This document shows, piece after piece, positions 17,723 to 26,405 of a stretch of DNA of 64,000 nucleotides. Positions within the stretch are counted from its first letter, which is position 1. Each line of letters begins with the position of its first letter. A program made the position numbers and the translations under genes. The stretch covers positions 1 to 64,000 of the forward strand of contig CABUOQ010000005.1 of NCBI GenBank assembly GCA_902493275.1, written 5' to 3'. The notes beneath the pieces were generated by a model that saw only the letters and a list, made by a program, of their open reading frames with translations, ran no database searches and had not been told where the DNA came from. Source of the DNA: an uncultured Bacillota bacterium (GTDB lineage: Bacteria > Bacillota_I > Bacilli_A > RFN20 > CAG-449).

Positions 17723-18481
17723 ATGCTTAATATATGGATTTCTAACTTCAATGAACCAATAGTTATCGTAGATTTAGTTATTTGTATAATACTAACTATT
17801 TTAGCAATTACTTTATTAATATTTTATTTTCATAAAATTCCTACAATTTATTTAATGTCTGGTGTGCTTTTAAGCGCAGTAGTTTGCTATATATTTGGCT
17901 TACAAGCAACAGGAGTATTGTTATTTGTAATATTTATCGTTTTAGCGGGATTGTTCTCATTTGCTAATATTTCTGAATTGAGGCATTTTTTTATTAAAAC
18001 GCAACAGAAGAAAAAGAAAGCTTCAAAAGTATATGATAAAGCAGCATTCTATAGAGTTATCGATGATACAGTTCATAGTTTATCTAAATCTAAAACAGGT
18101 GCTATTATGACTTTTGAAAGATCCACAAATCTTGATGATATCATTAAAAACGGAACCATTATTAACGCTCCAGTATCTCAAGAACTTTTAGAGACTATTT
18201 TTTATGAAGGAACAAGACTTCATGATGGGGCGGTAGTAATTAGAGATAACATAATTATTGCAGCATCAGTTTATTATACTCCTACTACAAGAGCATTAAC
18301 GGGAAAATATGGTTCTCGTCACCGCGCAGCATTTGGAATTTCAGAGATTTCGGATTCGATTACAGTTGTAGTTTCTGAAGAGACTGGAAGAGTTGCCATC
18401 GCCTATAATGGAAATTTAGAATCGGTGCCATTAGATTCGTTCTTAAGAGAATTTTCTGACATGATGACAATGGAAGAATAA
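17723..18481 (+). CDS. cdaA: Diadenylate cyclase CdaA (c-di-AMP synthase)
   Basis: ATG 17723 follows AAGGAG, and the one-codon-longer TTG start is rejected. The 252-residue protein begins with about three membrane helices (to residue 90), then a DAC domain with LHDGAVVIRDN (the DGA motif) and KYGSRHRAAFGISE (the RHR motif). It condenses two ATP into c-di-AMP, which controls potassium and wall homeostasis. The usual partners cdaR and glmM are not next to it; a hairpin terminator follows at once. Confidence 0.94.
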   Translation: MLNIWISNFNEPIVIVDLVICIILTILAITLLIFYFHKIPTIYLMSGVLLSAVVCYIFGLQATGVLLFVIFIVLAGLFSFANISELRHFFIKTQQKKKKASKVYDKAAFYRVIDDTVHSLSKSKTGAIMTFERSTNLDDIIKNGTIINAPVSQELLETIFYEGTRLHDGAVVIRDNIIIAASVYYTPTTRALTGKYGSRHRAAFGISEISDSITVVVSEETGRVAIAYNGNLESVPLDSFLREFSDMMTMEE

Positions 18482-18494
18482 TTTAATAAAAACA

Positions 18495-18522
18495 ATATCT
18501 TATCGAAAGATATGATTTTTTT
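18495..18522 (+). terminator. Terminator after cdaA
   Basis: ATATCTT (18495-18501) pairs with AAGATAT (18507-18513). GATTTTTTT follows. Confidence 0.75.
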
Positions 18523-18572
18523 CATAAAATTTCACATTTCAACATATTTTAAAATGACTAGGATGAAATGTG

Positions 18573-19286
18573 ATGGAGATTATTGAATATATCAATGATA
18601 ATAGCGATATTAATATAATTTTTTTACACGGATGGGGTGTAAATCATACTTCGCTTAGTCCTTTAGCTAAACATTTTATATCAAAATATAATGTGTATTT
18701 AATGGATTTAACAGGATTTGATAAAACAAGTTTAACGCGTGCTTATACCATTGAGGATTATATTGGAGAAATAGAACATTTTATTGCAAATAATCATCTT
18801 GAAAACATCGTTATCTTTGGACATTCTTTTGGTGGGAAAATTGCTTGTAAATTAAAATTATTACATCCGAATTATAAAGTTATCGCTTTAGCACCTTCGA
18901 TTGTTAAAGTTCAACATCAAATAAAAATAAAAATTAAAATTTGCCTTTATAAAGTATTAAAATTCTTACATTTCAAAATTCCAACATTTCTTCAAGGTAG
19001 TAATGATTATAAAAACACTTATGGATTATTAAGAGAGACTTTTAAAAACGTATGTCATGTTTATTTATCAAAAGATGAAATAAAACAATTAAGTGAGACC
19101 TTGATTTTTATATTTTCAGAAGATAAGCAAATTAATAATGATGCCATAAAAAAACTTCAAAAGAGAAACGAACATATTCATATCATTAAGTGCGATGGAA
19201 ATCACTTTGGATATCTTAATAATATAATTGAAATTGTGCGTTTATCTAGCATATATATACATGGAGATAAAAATGAAATTTGTTAA
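18573..19286 (+). CDS. Alpha/beta-hydrolase
   Basis: The 237-residue protein (ATG 18573) has FLHGWGVNHTSL for the oxyanion region, the nucleophile elbow GHSFGGK (serine near residue 90) and a late histidine in CDGNHFGYL. This is an esterase/lipase-type alpha/beta-hydrolase with no signal peptide. The substrate is unknown. It overlaps the MurF-like gene by 14 bases, so it is co-translated with a wall-precursor pair (MurF, Ddl). A role in wall metabolism is only an inference from position. Confidence 0.8.
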   Translation: MEIIEYINDNSDINIIFLHGWGVNHTSLSPLAKHFISKYNVYLMDLTGFDKTSLTRAYTIEDYIGEIEHFIANNHLENIVIFGHSFGGKIACKLKLLHPNYKVIALAPSIVKVQHQIKIKIKICLYKVLKFLHFKIPTFLQGSNDYKNTYGLLRETFKNVCHVYLSKDEIKQLSETLIFIFSEDKQINNDAIKKLQKRNEHIHIIKCDGNHFGYLNNIIEIVRLSSIYIHGDKNEIC

Positions 19287-20757
19287 CTATATAATTATCG
19301 TTATTTTAGGTAATATTTTTTTGCTATCGAACGCTAGAGTGTTAATTGAACAATACTATTCTTTAAAACGATTAATAATCTTTAAAAAACAACAATTAAG
19401 TTTTAAAGTAAATCGATTAATTACTTTTTTGACTTTTTTCGCTTTGGGAATAGTGGTTTATTGTTATAAATTTAGTGAATTAGCAGTCCTAATTATCTGT
19501 TTAAATTATTATTTATTTTTACCTAAAATTTCACTAAAAAAGTACCCATTGACAAGAAGAAGTGTCGTAATGTGTCTATTATCATCATTAATTTATATAT
19601 CAATGGTTTTATTAGGAATAAGCTTTAAAGTTGAATTTTTAATTGCTTGTTTAAATTTGCTTATCGCTAGTGCTTCATTAGTTATAGGTTATTTTATCAC
19701 CTATCCTTTAGAAAAAATAATTCAAGGACACTACATAAAAAAAGCGAGAAATAAAATAATTAAAAATCGATATATATGTATCGGAATAACCGGTAGTTAT
19801 GGTAAGACGACTTTGAAAAATTTTATCTATCAAATCTTAAAGACTCATTATCGAATTTCAGATCAGAATCATAATTTTAATACGATGATGGGGTTATGCA
19901 AGTATATTAATAATGTTGTTAAAGATGATGATCAAATATTAATTGTAGAATTGGGAATTGATAAATTAAATTCGATGATTAAATTTAAAAAACTTCTTCA
20001 TTTAGATTATGCTTTCATCACTAATATTGGACCGATGCATCTATCAACTTTTAAAAGTGTTGATAATATTGCCAAAGAAAAAGCAAAAATTATGGAATTG
20101 TTAAAAAAAGACGGAAAATTATTCATAAATGATAATATTGAAGAAAAATATCGCCAATATATAAAATATCCGTATGTAGTTTTTAGTAAAAAAAATTTGC
20201 AGATAAAAGATGAATTCTTCTATCAAGTTAAATACAATGGTCAAGATATAAAAACAAAAATACTCTCTGAAAATAATTTGAATTATATTGATGCGGCGAT
20301 AGAAATAGGAAAACTGCTATCATTAAATGACATAGAAATTGAAAAAGGAATACGAAATTTGAACTTACCATCCCGCCGTGGACAATTACTCATTAAAGAC
20401 AAGATGATGTTTTATGATGATTCGTATAATGCTAACTACTTACAAATGATTGATAATATCAAACGGATTAATAATACAACATATTATAAAATAATTATTA
20501 CTGGGGGATTAATTGAACTCGGTGATAAATATGAAGAGTATAATCGTAAAATCGGAGAACTACTTCTTCTTTTTGATGAAGTTTATTTAATTAATAACGA
20601 TAAAAATCATCCATTAAAATTAGCATATGAAAGTAAAAAAAAGCATGGACTTATAATTTTAAACAGTGTAACTGCAGCTTTAAAACAAATAAAACCTCAG
20701 GAAGATGAGACGTTTATTTATATTGCCGCAAAAGGCAGTGATTACTATCTCAAGTAG
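19273..20757 (+). CDS. MurF-type Mur ligase with an N-terminal membrane domain
   Basis: ATG 19273 has GGAG at good spacing and gives 494 residues. Residues 1 to about 165 contain four or five membrane helices in place of the usual MurF substrate-binding domain. The rest is a Mur ligase: P-loop GITGSYGKTT, EKAKIMELL, LPSRRGQ and YDDSYNAN. MurF adds D-Ala-D-Ala to UDP-MurNAc-tripeptide, and the next gene, ddl, makes that dipeptide, which supports the call. Because the substrate domain is replaced, another Mur-type ligation at the membrane is possible. Confidence 0.75.
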   Translation: MKFVNYIIIVILGNIFLLSNARVLIEQYYSLKRLIIFKKQQLSFKVNRLITFLTFFALGIVVYCYKFSELAVLIICLNYYLFLPKISLKKYPLTRRSVVMCLLSSLIYISMVLLGISFKVEFLIACLNLLIASASLVIGYFITYPLEKIIQGHYIKKARNKIIKNRYICIGITGSYGKTTLKNFIYQILKTHYRISDQNHNFNTMMGLCKYINNVVKDDDQILIVELGIDKLNSMIKFKKLLHLDYAFITNIGPMHLSTFKSVDNIAKEKAKIMELLKKDGKLFINDNIEEKYRQYIKYPYVVFSKKNLQIKDEFFYQVKYNGQDIKTKILSENNLNYIDAAIEIGKLLSLNDIEIEKGIRNLNLPSRRGQLLIKDKMMFYDDSYNANYLQMIDNIKRINNTTYYKIIITGGLIELGDKYEEYNRKIGELLLLFDEVYLINNDKNHPLKLAYESKKKHGLIILNSVTAALKQIKPQEDETFIYIAAKGSDYYLK

Positions 20758-20799
20758 TAATTAAATTTTGTTTAGATTCATAAGATGAAAGGGGATAAA

Positions 20800-21894
20800 A
20801 TGAAAAAAATATGTTTAGTGTATGGTGGTGACTCATTAGAAAATGAGATTTCAATTTTAACAGCTTTAAAGATAGAAAAAGAATTAGATAAGTATTCTTA
20901 TCCACATATGTTAGTTTATTTAGACGAAAATGGTAATTTTTATACAGGAACACCATTAAAAAGAAAAGAGAATTATCAATTTAGAAGTCATTTTATTAAA
21001 GGACAATTTGAAAAAAAGAATAATAAATATTATTTTAAGACGCGCTTTAAAAAAGAAGAATTTGATATGACTTTACTTTTATGCCATGGTCAAGGTAGTG
21101 AGGATGGGACTTTAGGTGGCTTTTTTGATACATTAAAGATTCCATGTATTTATCCAGGAATCGTAAAATCTGCCATTATTCAAGATAAAGGTTATTTTAA
21201 AGAAATAATGAAAGCCTTAAATATTGATCAGGTCAATTATTTGCGCTTAAATGAAAAAAGTTTTGAAAATATGATGCAAAAGAATACTTTAAAAATCGAT
21301 TTAAAGTATCCATTGATTATTAAACCAAGCCATCTAGGATCTTCGATTGGAATAAAAAAAGTTGATAATATAGATGAGTTAGTTTCGGCAATATACGATA
21401 CGTTTAAATATGATGAAGAGATAATTATTGAAGAATGTTTGACTAAATTTAAAGAAGTTAACATTGCCATTTTTAGGAATCATGATTTAATTATTTCTGA
21501 ATTAGAAAGAGTCAATGATCAGAATTCAATTTTAACCTTCCTAGATAAATATGATAATTATCGACCTAATGATAGCCATGTTATTCCAGCTGATATCAAT
21601 CCAAAATTTAAGAAAAAAATTATTGCAATCGCAAAAAAAGTATATTTAAACTTAAATTTAAAATCAGTTATGAGATTTGATTTTTTATTAGATGAAGAAA
21701 ATGGAAAAATATATTTAAATGAAGTGAATGCCATTCCTGGATCGCTAGCCTATTATCTATTTGAACCTTTAAAAATAAAAATGATAGATTTAATACAAAT
21801 GATGATTGAAGCTTACGAAAATGAAATGCAAGCCAAAAAAAATCGCGTTCATGATTTTGAAGATGATTTACTTTTACAATTAAAAGATAAATAA
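20800..21894 (+). CDS. ddl: D-alanine-D-alanine ligase
   Basis: ATG 20800 follows AAAGGGG, giving 364 residues; the ATG at 20785 lacks a site. ATP-grasp motifs are present: YGGDSLENEIS, HGQGSEDGTLGG, YPGIVKSAIIQDK, KPSHLGSSIGIKK and the metal-binding NEVNAIPGS. It makes the D-Ala-D-Ala dipeptide for peptidoglycan. It lies 42 bases after the MurF-like gene. Confidence 0.94.
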   Translation: MKKICLVYGGDSLENEISILTALKIEKELDKYSYPHMLVYLDENGNFYTGTPLKRKENYQFRSHFIKGQFEKKNNKYYFKTRFKKEEFDMTLLLCHGQGSEDGTLGGFFDTLKIPCIYPGIVKSAIIQDKGYFKEIMKALNIDQVNYLRLNEKSFENMMQKNTLKIDLKYPLIIKPSHLGSSIGIKKVDNIDELVSAIYDTFKYDEEIIIEECLTKFKEVNIAIFRNHDLIISELERVNDQNSILTFLDKYDNYRPNDSHVIPADINPKFKKKIIAIAKKVYLNLNLKSVMRFDFLLDEENGKIYLNEVNAIPGSLAYYLFEPLKIKMIDLIQMMIEAYENEMQAKKNRVHDFEDDLLLQLKDK

Positions 21895-21930
21895 ACATTC
21901 TTTATAATATTTTTTAGGTGTGATAAAATA

Positions 21931-21966
21931 TAAACGTTAAATATATTAGAAAGGAAAAAACGTTTA
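21931..21966 (+). promoter_or_regulatory. Inverted repeat spanning the deoD ribosome site
   Basis: TAAACGTT (21931-21938) and AACGTTTA (21959-21966) form a perfect 8-base inverted repeat. The loop carries the AAAGGA ribosome site and the second arm ends on the A of the deoD ATG. It could fold in mRNA to hide the site, or act as an operator. An extended -10 (TGA-TAAAAT, 21921-21929) lies directly upstream. Confidence 0.45.
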
Positions 21967-22667
21967 TGCCTACACCACATAACAATGCTAAAAATGGAGA
22001 TTTCGCTGAAACAGTTCTTCTCCCAGGAGATCCCTTAAGAGCAAAATTTATTGCTGAAAATTTTCTTGAAAATGTTGTTCAAGTTAACGGAGTAAGAAAT
22101 ATGCTTGGATTTACAGGAACATATAAAGGAAAAAGAGTTTCTGTGATGGGAAGTGGAATGGGGATGCCTTCATTAGGAATATATGCACATGAATTATACA
22201 CTCAATATGGAGTCAATAATATTATTAGAATTGGCTCATGTGGAGCGTATTCACCAGAATGTAAATTATTTGATGTCATTCTTGCACAAGGAGCTTGCAC
22301 TAATTCTTCATGGGCTCATCAATATTCTTTGCCAGGTACTTTCTCGGCGATTGCTAACTTTGATTTATTAAAAAAAGCATATGATAAAGCTAAAGAATTA
22401 AACATTAATGTTCATGTTGGCAATATTTTATCAAGTGATATTTTTTATAATGATCGTCCTGAAGTTTGGAAAAATTGGGCGAGAATGGGTTGTCTAGCGG
22501 TCGAAATGGAAACATATGCTTTATATTCTATCGCGGCTTCTTTAAATAAAAAGGCTTTAACAATCTTAACAGTATCAGATTCATTTATATTTTCTGAGGA
22601 AACTACTCCTGAACAAAGAGAAAAATCTTTCTCACAAATGATGGAGCTTGCATTGGAAATCGCATAA
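21966..22667 (+). CDS. deoD: Purine nucleoside phosphorylase, DeoD type
   Basis: The 233-residue protein has the hexameric DeoD motifs LLPGDPLRAKFIAENFL, MGSGMGMPSLGIY, IRIGSCGAY and AVEMETYALY, with the catalytic aspartate in TVSDSF. It splits purine (deoxy)nucleosides into base and sugar phosphate for salvage. The following membrane gene starts one base after its stop. Confidence 0.96.
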   Translation: MPTPHNNAKNGDFAETVLLPGDPLRAKFIAENFLENVVQVNGVRNMLGFTGTYKGKRVSVMGSGMGMPSLGIYAHELYTQYGVNNIIRIGSCGAYSPECKLFDVILAQGACTNSSWAHQYSLPGTFSAIANFDLLKKAYDKAKELNINVHVGNILSSDIFYNDRPEVWKNWARMGCLAVEMETYALYSIAASLNKKALTILTVSDSFIFSEETTPEQREKSFSQMMELALEIA

Positions 22668-22668
22668 T

Positions 22669-23268
22669 ATGCTTTTTTGGTTGATATTTATTTTTATAAT
22701 ATTAATTATTATCGCTATAGTTTTAATTTTCTATAATCAAATTAAGACCTTTTTAGAAAGAACATTTTTCTCTTTTTATGTCGGGAAAAAAATATATAAA
22801 ATTGCTAAGGATAATGATTTTTATTTGCTAAATAAAGTGGCGATAAATATCGATGGGAAAACAATTCATTTTAATCATATTCTATTCGGGAATAAATACA
22901 TATATTGTATTGGAGAGAATTATTATTCTACTGGTATAAATGGTAAATTTGATGATTTATCTTGGTACCAATATCGACGAAATAATAAACATATAATTAT
23001 TAAAAATCCGATGTTATTACATCGAGAAAGAGTAAATTACTTTTCTTCAATAATCTCTTCACCAAGTGATATGTGCGTAGCAACCTTTGTCGTAAACGAT
23101 TCTTGCTTGATTGATGAGATTTCTGGGGCTTCAGAGAATGATAAATTAGTAAATATTAGTAAGTTACCTAAGTTAATAAAAAAATTTGAAAGTAATAATG
23201 AAGTGAACCCGATTCATGAAGAAATGCTTTATACTTTAGTTCAACAGATAAAAAAATATTGTGAATAA
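22669..23268 (+). CDS. Membrane-anchored NERD-like protein
   Basis: The 199-residue protein starts one base after deoD. Residues 1-25 are one very hydrophobic helix. The rest has a pattern resembling the nuclease-related NERD domain (LNKVAINIDGKTIHFNHILF, then a glycine and a tryptophan at SWYQYRR), but the acidic catalytic residues cannot be confirmed by eye. It is probably an inner-face or surface protein of unknown function, co-transcribed with deoD. Confidence 0.45.
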   Translation: MLFWLIFIFIILIIIAIVLIFYNQIKTFLERTFFSFYVGKKIYKIAKDNDFYLLNKVAINIDGKTIHFNHILFGNKYIYCIGENYYSTGINGKFDDLSWYQYRRNNKHIIIKNPMLLHRERVNYFSSIISSPSDMCVATFVVNDSCLIDEISGASENDKLVNISKLPKLIKKFESNNEVNPIHEEMLYTLVQQIKKYCE

Positions 23269-23277
23269 TATAAAATA

Positions 23278-23322
23278 GATACCCGATAATCATAATTACG
23301 ATTATCGGGTATCTTTTATTTT
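23278..23322. terminator. Strong bidirectional terminator
   Basis: A perfect 14-bp stem (23278-23291 with 23300-23313, GATACCCGATAATC and its complement) has an 8-base loop, followed by TTTTATTTTG. It serves the deoD pair and also lies just after the opposing DUF378 gene. Confidence 0.9.
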
Positions 23323-23546
23323 GTTCTTCTTCTAATTGTTGAATTTTCCATATTTAAATTAATAAAGAAAATTAGAATGTTAATTATACCAGCGATTGCG
23401 ATTAAACAATAAATGATTCTAGTCCAGATATTAACTTCGTTCATCGTAATAAATTTTACTAAATCAAAATCGAACAAACCTACTAATCCCCAGTTTATAG
23501 CGCCTAAAATTGTTAAAAATAAACAAGGCTTTTGTAAAAGATTCAT
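23316..23546 (-). CDS. DUF378-family membrane protein (YuzA-like)
   Basis: The 76-residue protein has two membrane helices and the family pattern LTILGAINWGLVGLFDFDLV followed by RIIYCLIAIAGI. Function is unknown. AGGAGG precedes the ATG. It stands alone and converges on the NERD-like gene across a 14-bp stem terminator. Confidence 0.85.
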   Translation of the reverse strand: MNLLQKPCLFLTILGAINWGLVGLFDFDLVKFITMNEVNIWTRIIYCLIAIAGIINILIFFINLNMENSTIRRRTK

Positions 23547-23641
23547 GAATTCCTCCTCGCTAGTATTATGTGTTAATTAAAAAGTAAATATTCATAACAT
23601 ATAATCATTTTTTTATTCATATATTTTCTTGAGGTGAAAAT

Positions 23642-24652
23642 ATGATCAAAAAAATAGTTATAGGGGTTGTAGTTTTATTAGTTTTAGTTTTATGTGGGTG
23701 GAAGTTGTTTTTCTCTGAATCAAAAGTGGATGATCAATTAAAAAATCTAAATACGACAATGGAAGCTTACCATATGGAAGGAAATATGGAAATCGGGGAT
23801 GGAGAGGAAATACGAAAATTCTATGTAACGGTAGATTTTAAAGATACCGATGATGATTGCTTTAGAATTTCTTTAACCGATAAAGACATCAATCAAGAGC
23901 AAATTCTTCTTCATAATGAAAAGGGAGTTTATGTTTTAACACCAGTATTAAATCAAGTATATACTTTTAAAGGGGATTATCCATTAAATTCACCTAAGCC
24001 ATATTTATATCATTCATTTATTAAAGCTCTTGAAGGAAAGTATGATGTTTCAAGTTTAGCGGATGGATATTTGGTCAGTTATGATATTACTTATGATAAC
24101 GAGCCTACATGGGTAAGACAAGAAGTGAAATTATCTAAAGATTTAAAACCTGTTTGGACATATGTTTATAATAAAGATAATCAAATCGCGGTTAAGGTAT
24201 TATTCACTAAGATTGATTTTAATCCAAGCTTCACTGATGATTATTTTGATGTTGACGCTAATATGAAGATTGCTAAAGACAATGTTTCACAAGAGCATGT
24301 TTCAACATCAATAGATGATTTACCATTAATTCCGGCAATAAGTGATGATTCTTCAGTTCTTAAAGAACAAACTAAAGTCGATATCGATGGAAAGGTCTCA
24401 TATATTTTAACTTATGAAGGTAGCAAGTCTTATACTGTGTTTCAAACATTAATTGACTCTTCAACGGGCGATTATCAATCAATCAGCGTAAATGGTACAC
24501 CAGTGGAAACAATTTATGGTATCGCTTATGTAGAAGGTAAATGTTTAAATTATCTTTATCACGATGTCTCATATGAGATATATTCTAACGATTTAACTGT
24601 CGCCGAGATGATATCGGTTGTAGCTAATATGGAACGCGTAGGAGTAAAATAA
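23642..24652 (+). CDS. LolA-like membrane-anchored protein
   Basis: The 336-residue protein has an N-terminal hydrophobic anchor (about 5-22, ending LVLCGWKLFF) and an extracellular part rich in beta strands with an early LNTTMEAYHMEGNMEIGD segment. This is the pattern of the LolA/LppX-like fold found in Gram-positive lipoproteins such as YdcC and GerS. A cysteine at about residue 18 is not in a good lipobox, so it is probably a membrane anchor. Its ligand is unknown; lipid or hydrophobic-molecule binding is an inference from the fold. GAGGTG precedes the ATG and a strong terminator follows. Confidence 0.5.
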   Translation: MIKKIVIGVVVLLVLVLCGWKLFFSESKVDDQLKNLNTTMEAYHMEGNMEIGDGEEIRKFYVTVDFKDTDDDCFRISLTDKDINQEQILLHNEKGVYVLTPVLNQVYTFKGDYPLNSPKPYLYHSFIKALEGKYDVSSLADGYLVSYDITYDNEPTWVRQEVKLSKDLKPVWTYVYNKDNQIAVKVLFTKIDFNPSFTDDYFDVDANMKIAKDNVSQEHVSTSIDDLPLIPAISDDSSVLKEQTKVDIDGKVSYILTYEGSKSYTVFQTLIDSSTGDYQSISVNGTPVETIYGIAYVEGKCLNYLYHDVSYEIYSNDLTVAEMISVVANMERVGVK

Positions 24653-24675
24653 TTAAATTTAAGTTTAAAGATATG

Positions 24676-24712
24676 AAAGAAATCACTTTTATCGGTGATT
24701 TCTTTTTATTTT
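24676..24712 (+). terminator. Terminator after the LolA-like gene
   Basis: AAAGAAATCAC (24676-24686) pairs with GTGATTTCTTT (24695-24705), and TTATTTTG follows. Confidence 0.85.
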
Positions 24713-24738
24713 GCTAAAAAGATGATAGAATCATTAAT

Positions 24739-25380
24739 ATGATTTATGTTGAAAATATTTTGTTTGATTTTAATGGAACTCTAGTCGATGATCGACTTCT
24801 TTGTTTAAATCTATTAAATAATATGCTTTTAAAAAGAAACCATGAGCAGATAGATCTTAATAGATATTTAGAGATATTTACTTTTCCAGTGATAAATTAT
24901 TATGTGAAAGCTGGATTTGTTTTTCCTGAAGATAATTTCGCGGAATTATCAGAGTATTTTATTGAGCAATACACTAAAAGAAATGTAGATTGTAAGCTCT
25001 ATGATGGAGTAAAAGAAATTTTAAAGTATTTTAAAAATAAAAATAAGCGCTTAGCAATTGTCTCTGCCTCTGAGATAAATGTTTTAAAAGACCAACTGGT
25101 TAAATATAATATCAATGATTATTTCTTTGATATTTCTGGTCTTGATAATATTGAAGCTGGAAGCAAGATTGAAAGTGCAAAGAAATTTATTGAAAAACAT
25201 CATTTAAATACGGATAAAACTGTATTTATCGGTGATACTATACATGATTATGAAGTCGCTGAGCAATTGAATGTCAAGTGCATATTAATATGTAAAGGTC
25301 ATCAAAACAAAAAAGTATTATCAAGCTGTGATTGTATGATAATTGATGATATTCTTCAATTAAAGAATATACTAGAATAA
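24739..25380 (+). CDS. HAD-superfamily hydrolase (phosphoglycolate phosphatase-like)
   Basis: The 213-residue protein has HAD motif I FDFNGTLVDD, motif II IVSAS, a lysine region near GSKIES and motif III/IV FIGDTIHDYEVA. The helical cap is of the phosphoglycolate phosphatase type. The substrate is unknown. No ribosome site precedes the ATG; an extended -10 (TGA-TAGAAT, 24723-24731) ends 7 bases before it, so the message may be leaderless. The membrane gene at 25392 follows after 11 bases. Confidence 0.8.
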   Translation: MIYVENILFDFNGTLVDDRLLCLNLLNNMLLKRNHEQIDLNRYLEIFTFPVINYYVKAGFVFPEDNFAELSEYFIEQYTKRNVDCKLYDGVKEILKYFKNKNKRLAIVSASEINVLKDQLVKYNINDYFFDISGLDNIEAGSKIESAKKFIEKHHLNTDKTVFIGDTIHDYEVAEQLNVKCILICKGHQNKKVLSSCDCMIIDDILQLKNILE

Positions 25381-25391
25381 GGTGCGTGTTT

Positions 25392-26405
25392 ATGGATTTA
25401 AAATTATATAAAAACTCGTGGGGGATTTATCGTGCCTCATTTGGAAAATTGTTTTCTTTTATTTTGGCAATTGTAATTGTTTTTATTGCTTCATTTGCCT
25501 CACTATTTATAACATTGGGGTATGATTTTGGCTTATTAAGCATAATTATCTGCGCTTTTGTGTTAGTACCTTTATTTTTCTCATTTCAAATCGTTATCGC
25601 TAAAGTATCATCTGGTAAAAAACTAAATTATAATGATCTATATTCTCACTATCGATCTTATTTTGCACCTTTTAATAGGGGTGTTTATTCAGTGATTACT
25701 AATTCATTTATAGCCTTAATTGTTTCTTTTGTTTTTATATATTTATCGACTTGTGTTTATGAAGTTACACATAAAGTTATTTTTGATGAGGCGATGACCT
25801 CATTATCATCTATCAATTATTTTACTTCGTATCAAACATATATTGATACCATTATTAATTTGCCGGATTATTTATATTTCTTATTAGTGCCATTTGCTTT
25901 TTCATTTTTATTTTTCTTTAGACAAATAAAAAAATCATTCTTAATTCCTTATTTTTCAATGATAACTGGTTCACCAGTCTTAATCAATAAACGAATTAAT
26001 AAAACATTATTACAAGAAAATAAAAAATTTATTCGTAAGAATACAGCATTTGGAAACTTAATGTTCACTTTAGCGTTTTTAATAGGCTTTATTTTAACAG
26101 GCGTGATAATTTTATTAGTAGAAGTAGATACGATGACAATAGAATTTTGGATTATATTTAGTCTTTTTGGAGGAATGATTATCTCTAGTTTTTTAATTCC
26201 ACCATTAATGATTAATTATTGTTTTATCGCAGATATGTTACAGCCTAAATATATGGTTTTATTTAAAAAACAAATAATCAATTTGACGACATCTTTAAAC
26301 TCTTCACTAGATGATGAAACTAGTACAAAATTAAAAGATATTTTGGATTCATTAAATAAAACTGATTCAAAAGATAATAACGATGATAGTGCAGATAAAA
26401 AATAA
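25392..26405 (+). CDS. Multi-pass membrane protein of unknown function
   Basis: The 337-residue protein (ATG 25392 with AAGGTG upstream) has about six hydrophobic helices: near residues 18-36, 45-65, 92-120, 150-170, 215-240 and 245-270. A charged serine-asparagine-lysine tail follows. Nothing identifies a transport or enzyme family. It shares an operon with the HAD hydrolase and ends 1 base before the opposing GGDEF-EAL-like gene. Confidence 0.6.
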   Translation: MDLKLYKNSWGIYRASFGKLFSFILAIVIVFIASFASLFITLGYDFGLLSIIICAFVLVPLFFSFQIVIAKVSSGKKLNYNDLYSHYRSYFAPFNRGVYSVITNSFIALIVSFVFIYLSTCVYEVTHKVIFDEAMTSLSSINYFTSYQTYIDTIINLPDYLYFLLVPFAFSFLFFFRQIKKSFLIPYFSMITGSPVLINKRINKTLLQENKKFIRKNTAFGNLMFTLAFLIGFILTGVIILLVEVDTMTIEFWIIFSLFGGMIISSFLIPPLMINYCFIADMLQPKYMVLFKKQIINLTTSLNSSLDDETSTKLKDILDSLNKTDSKDNNDDSADKK

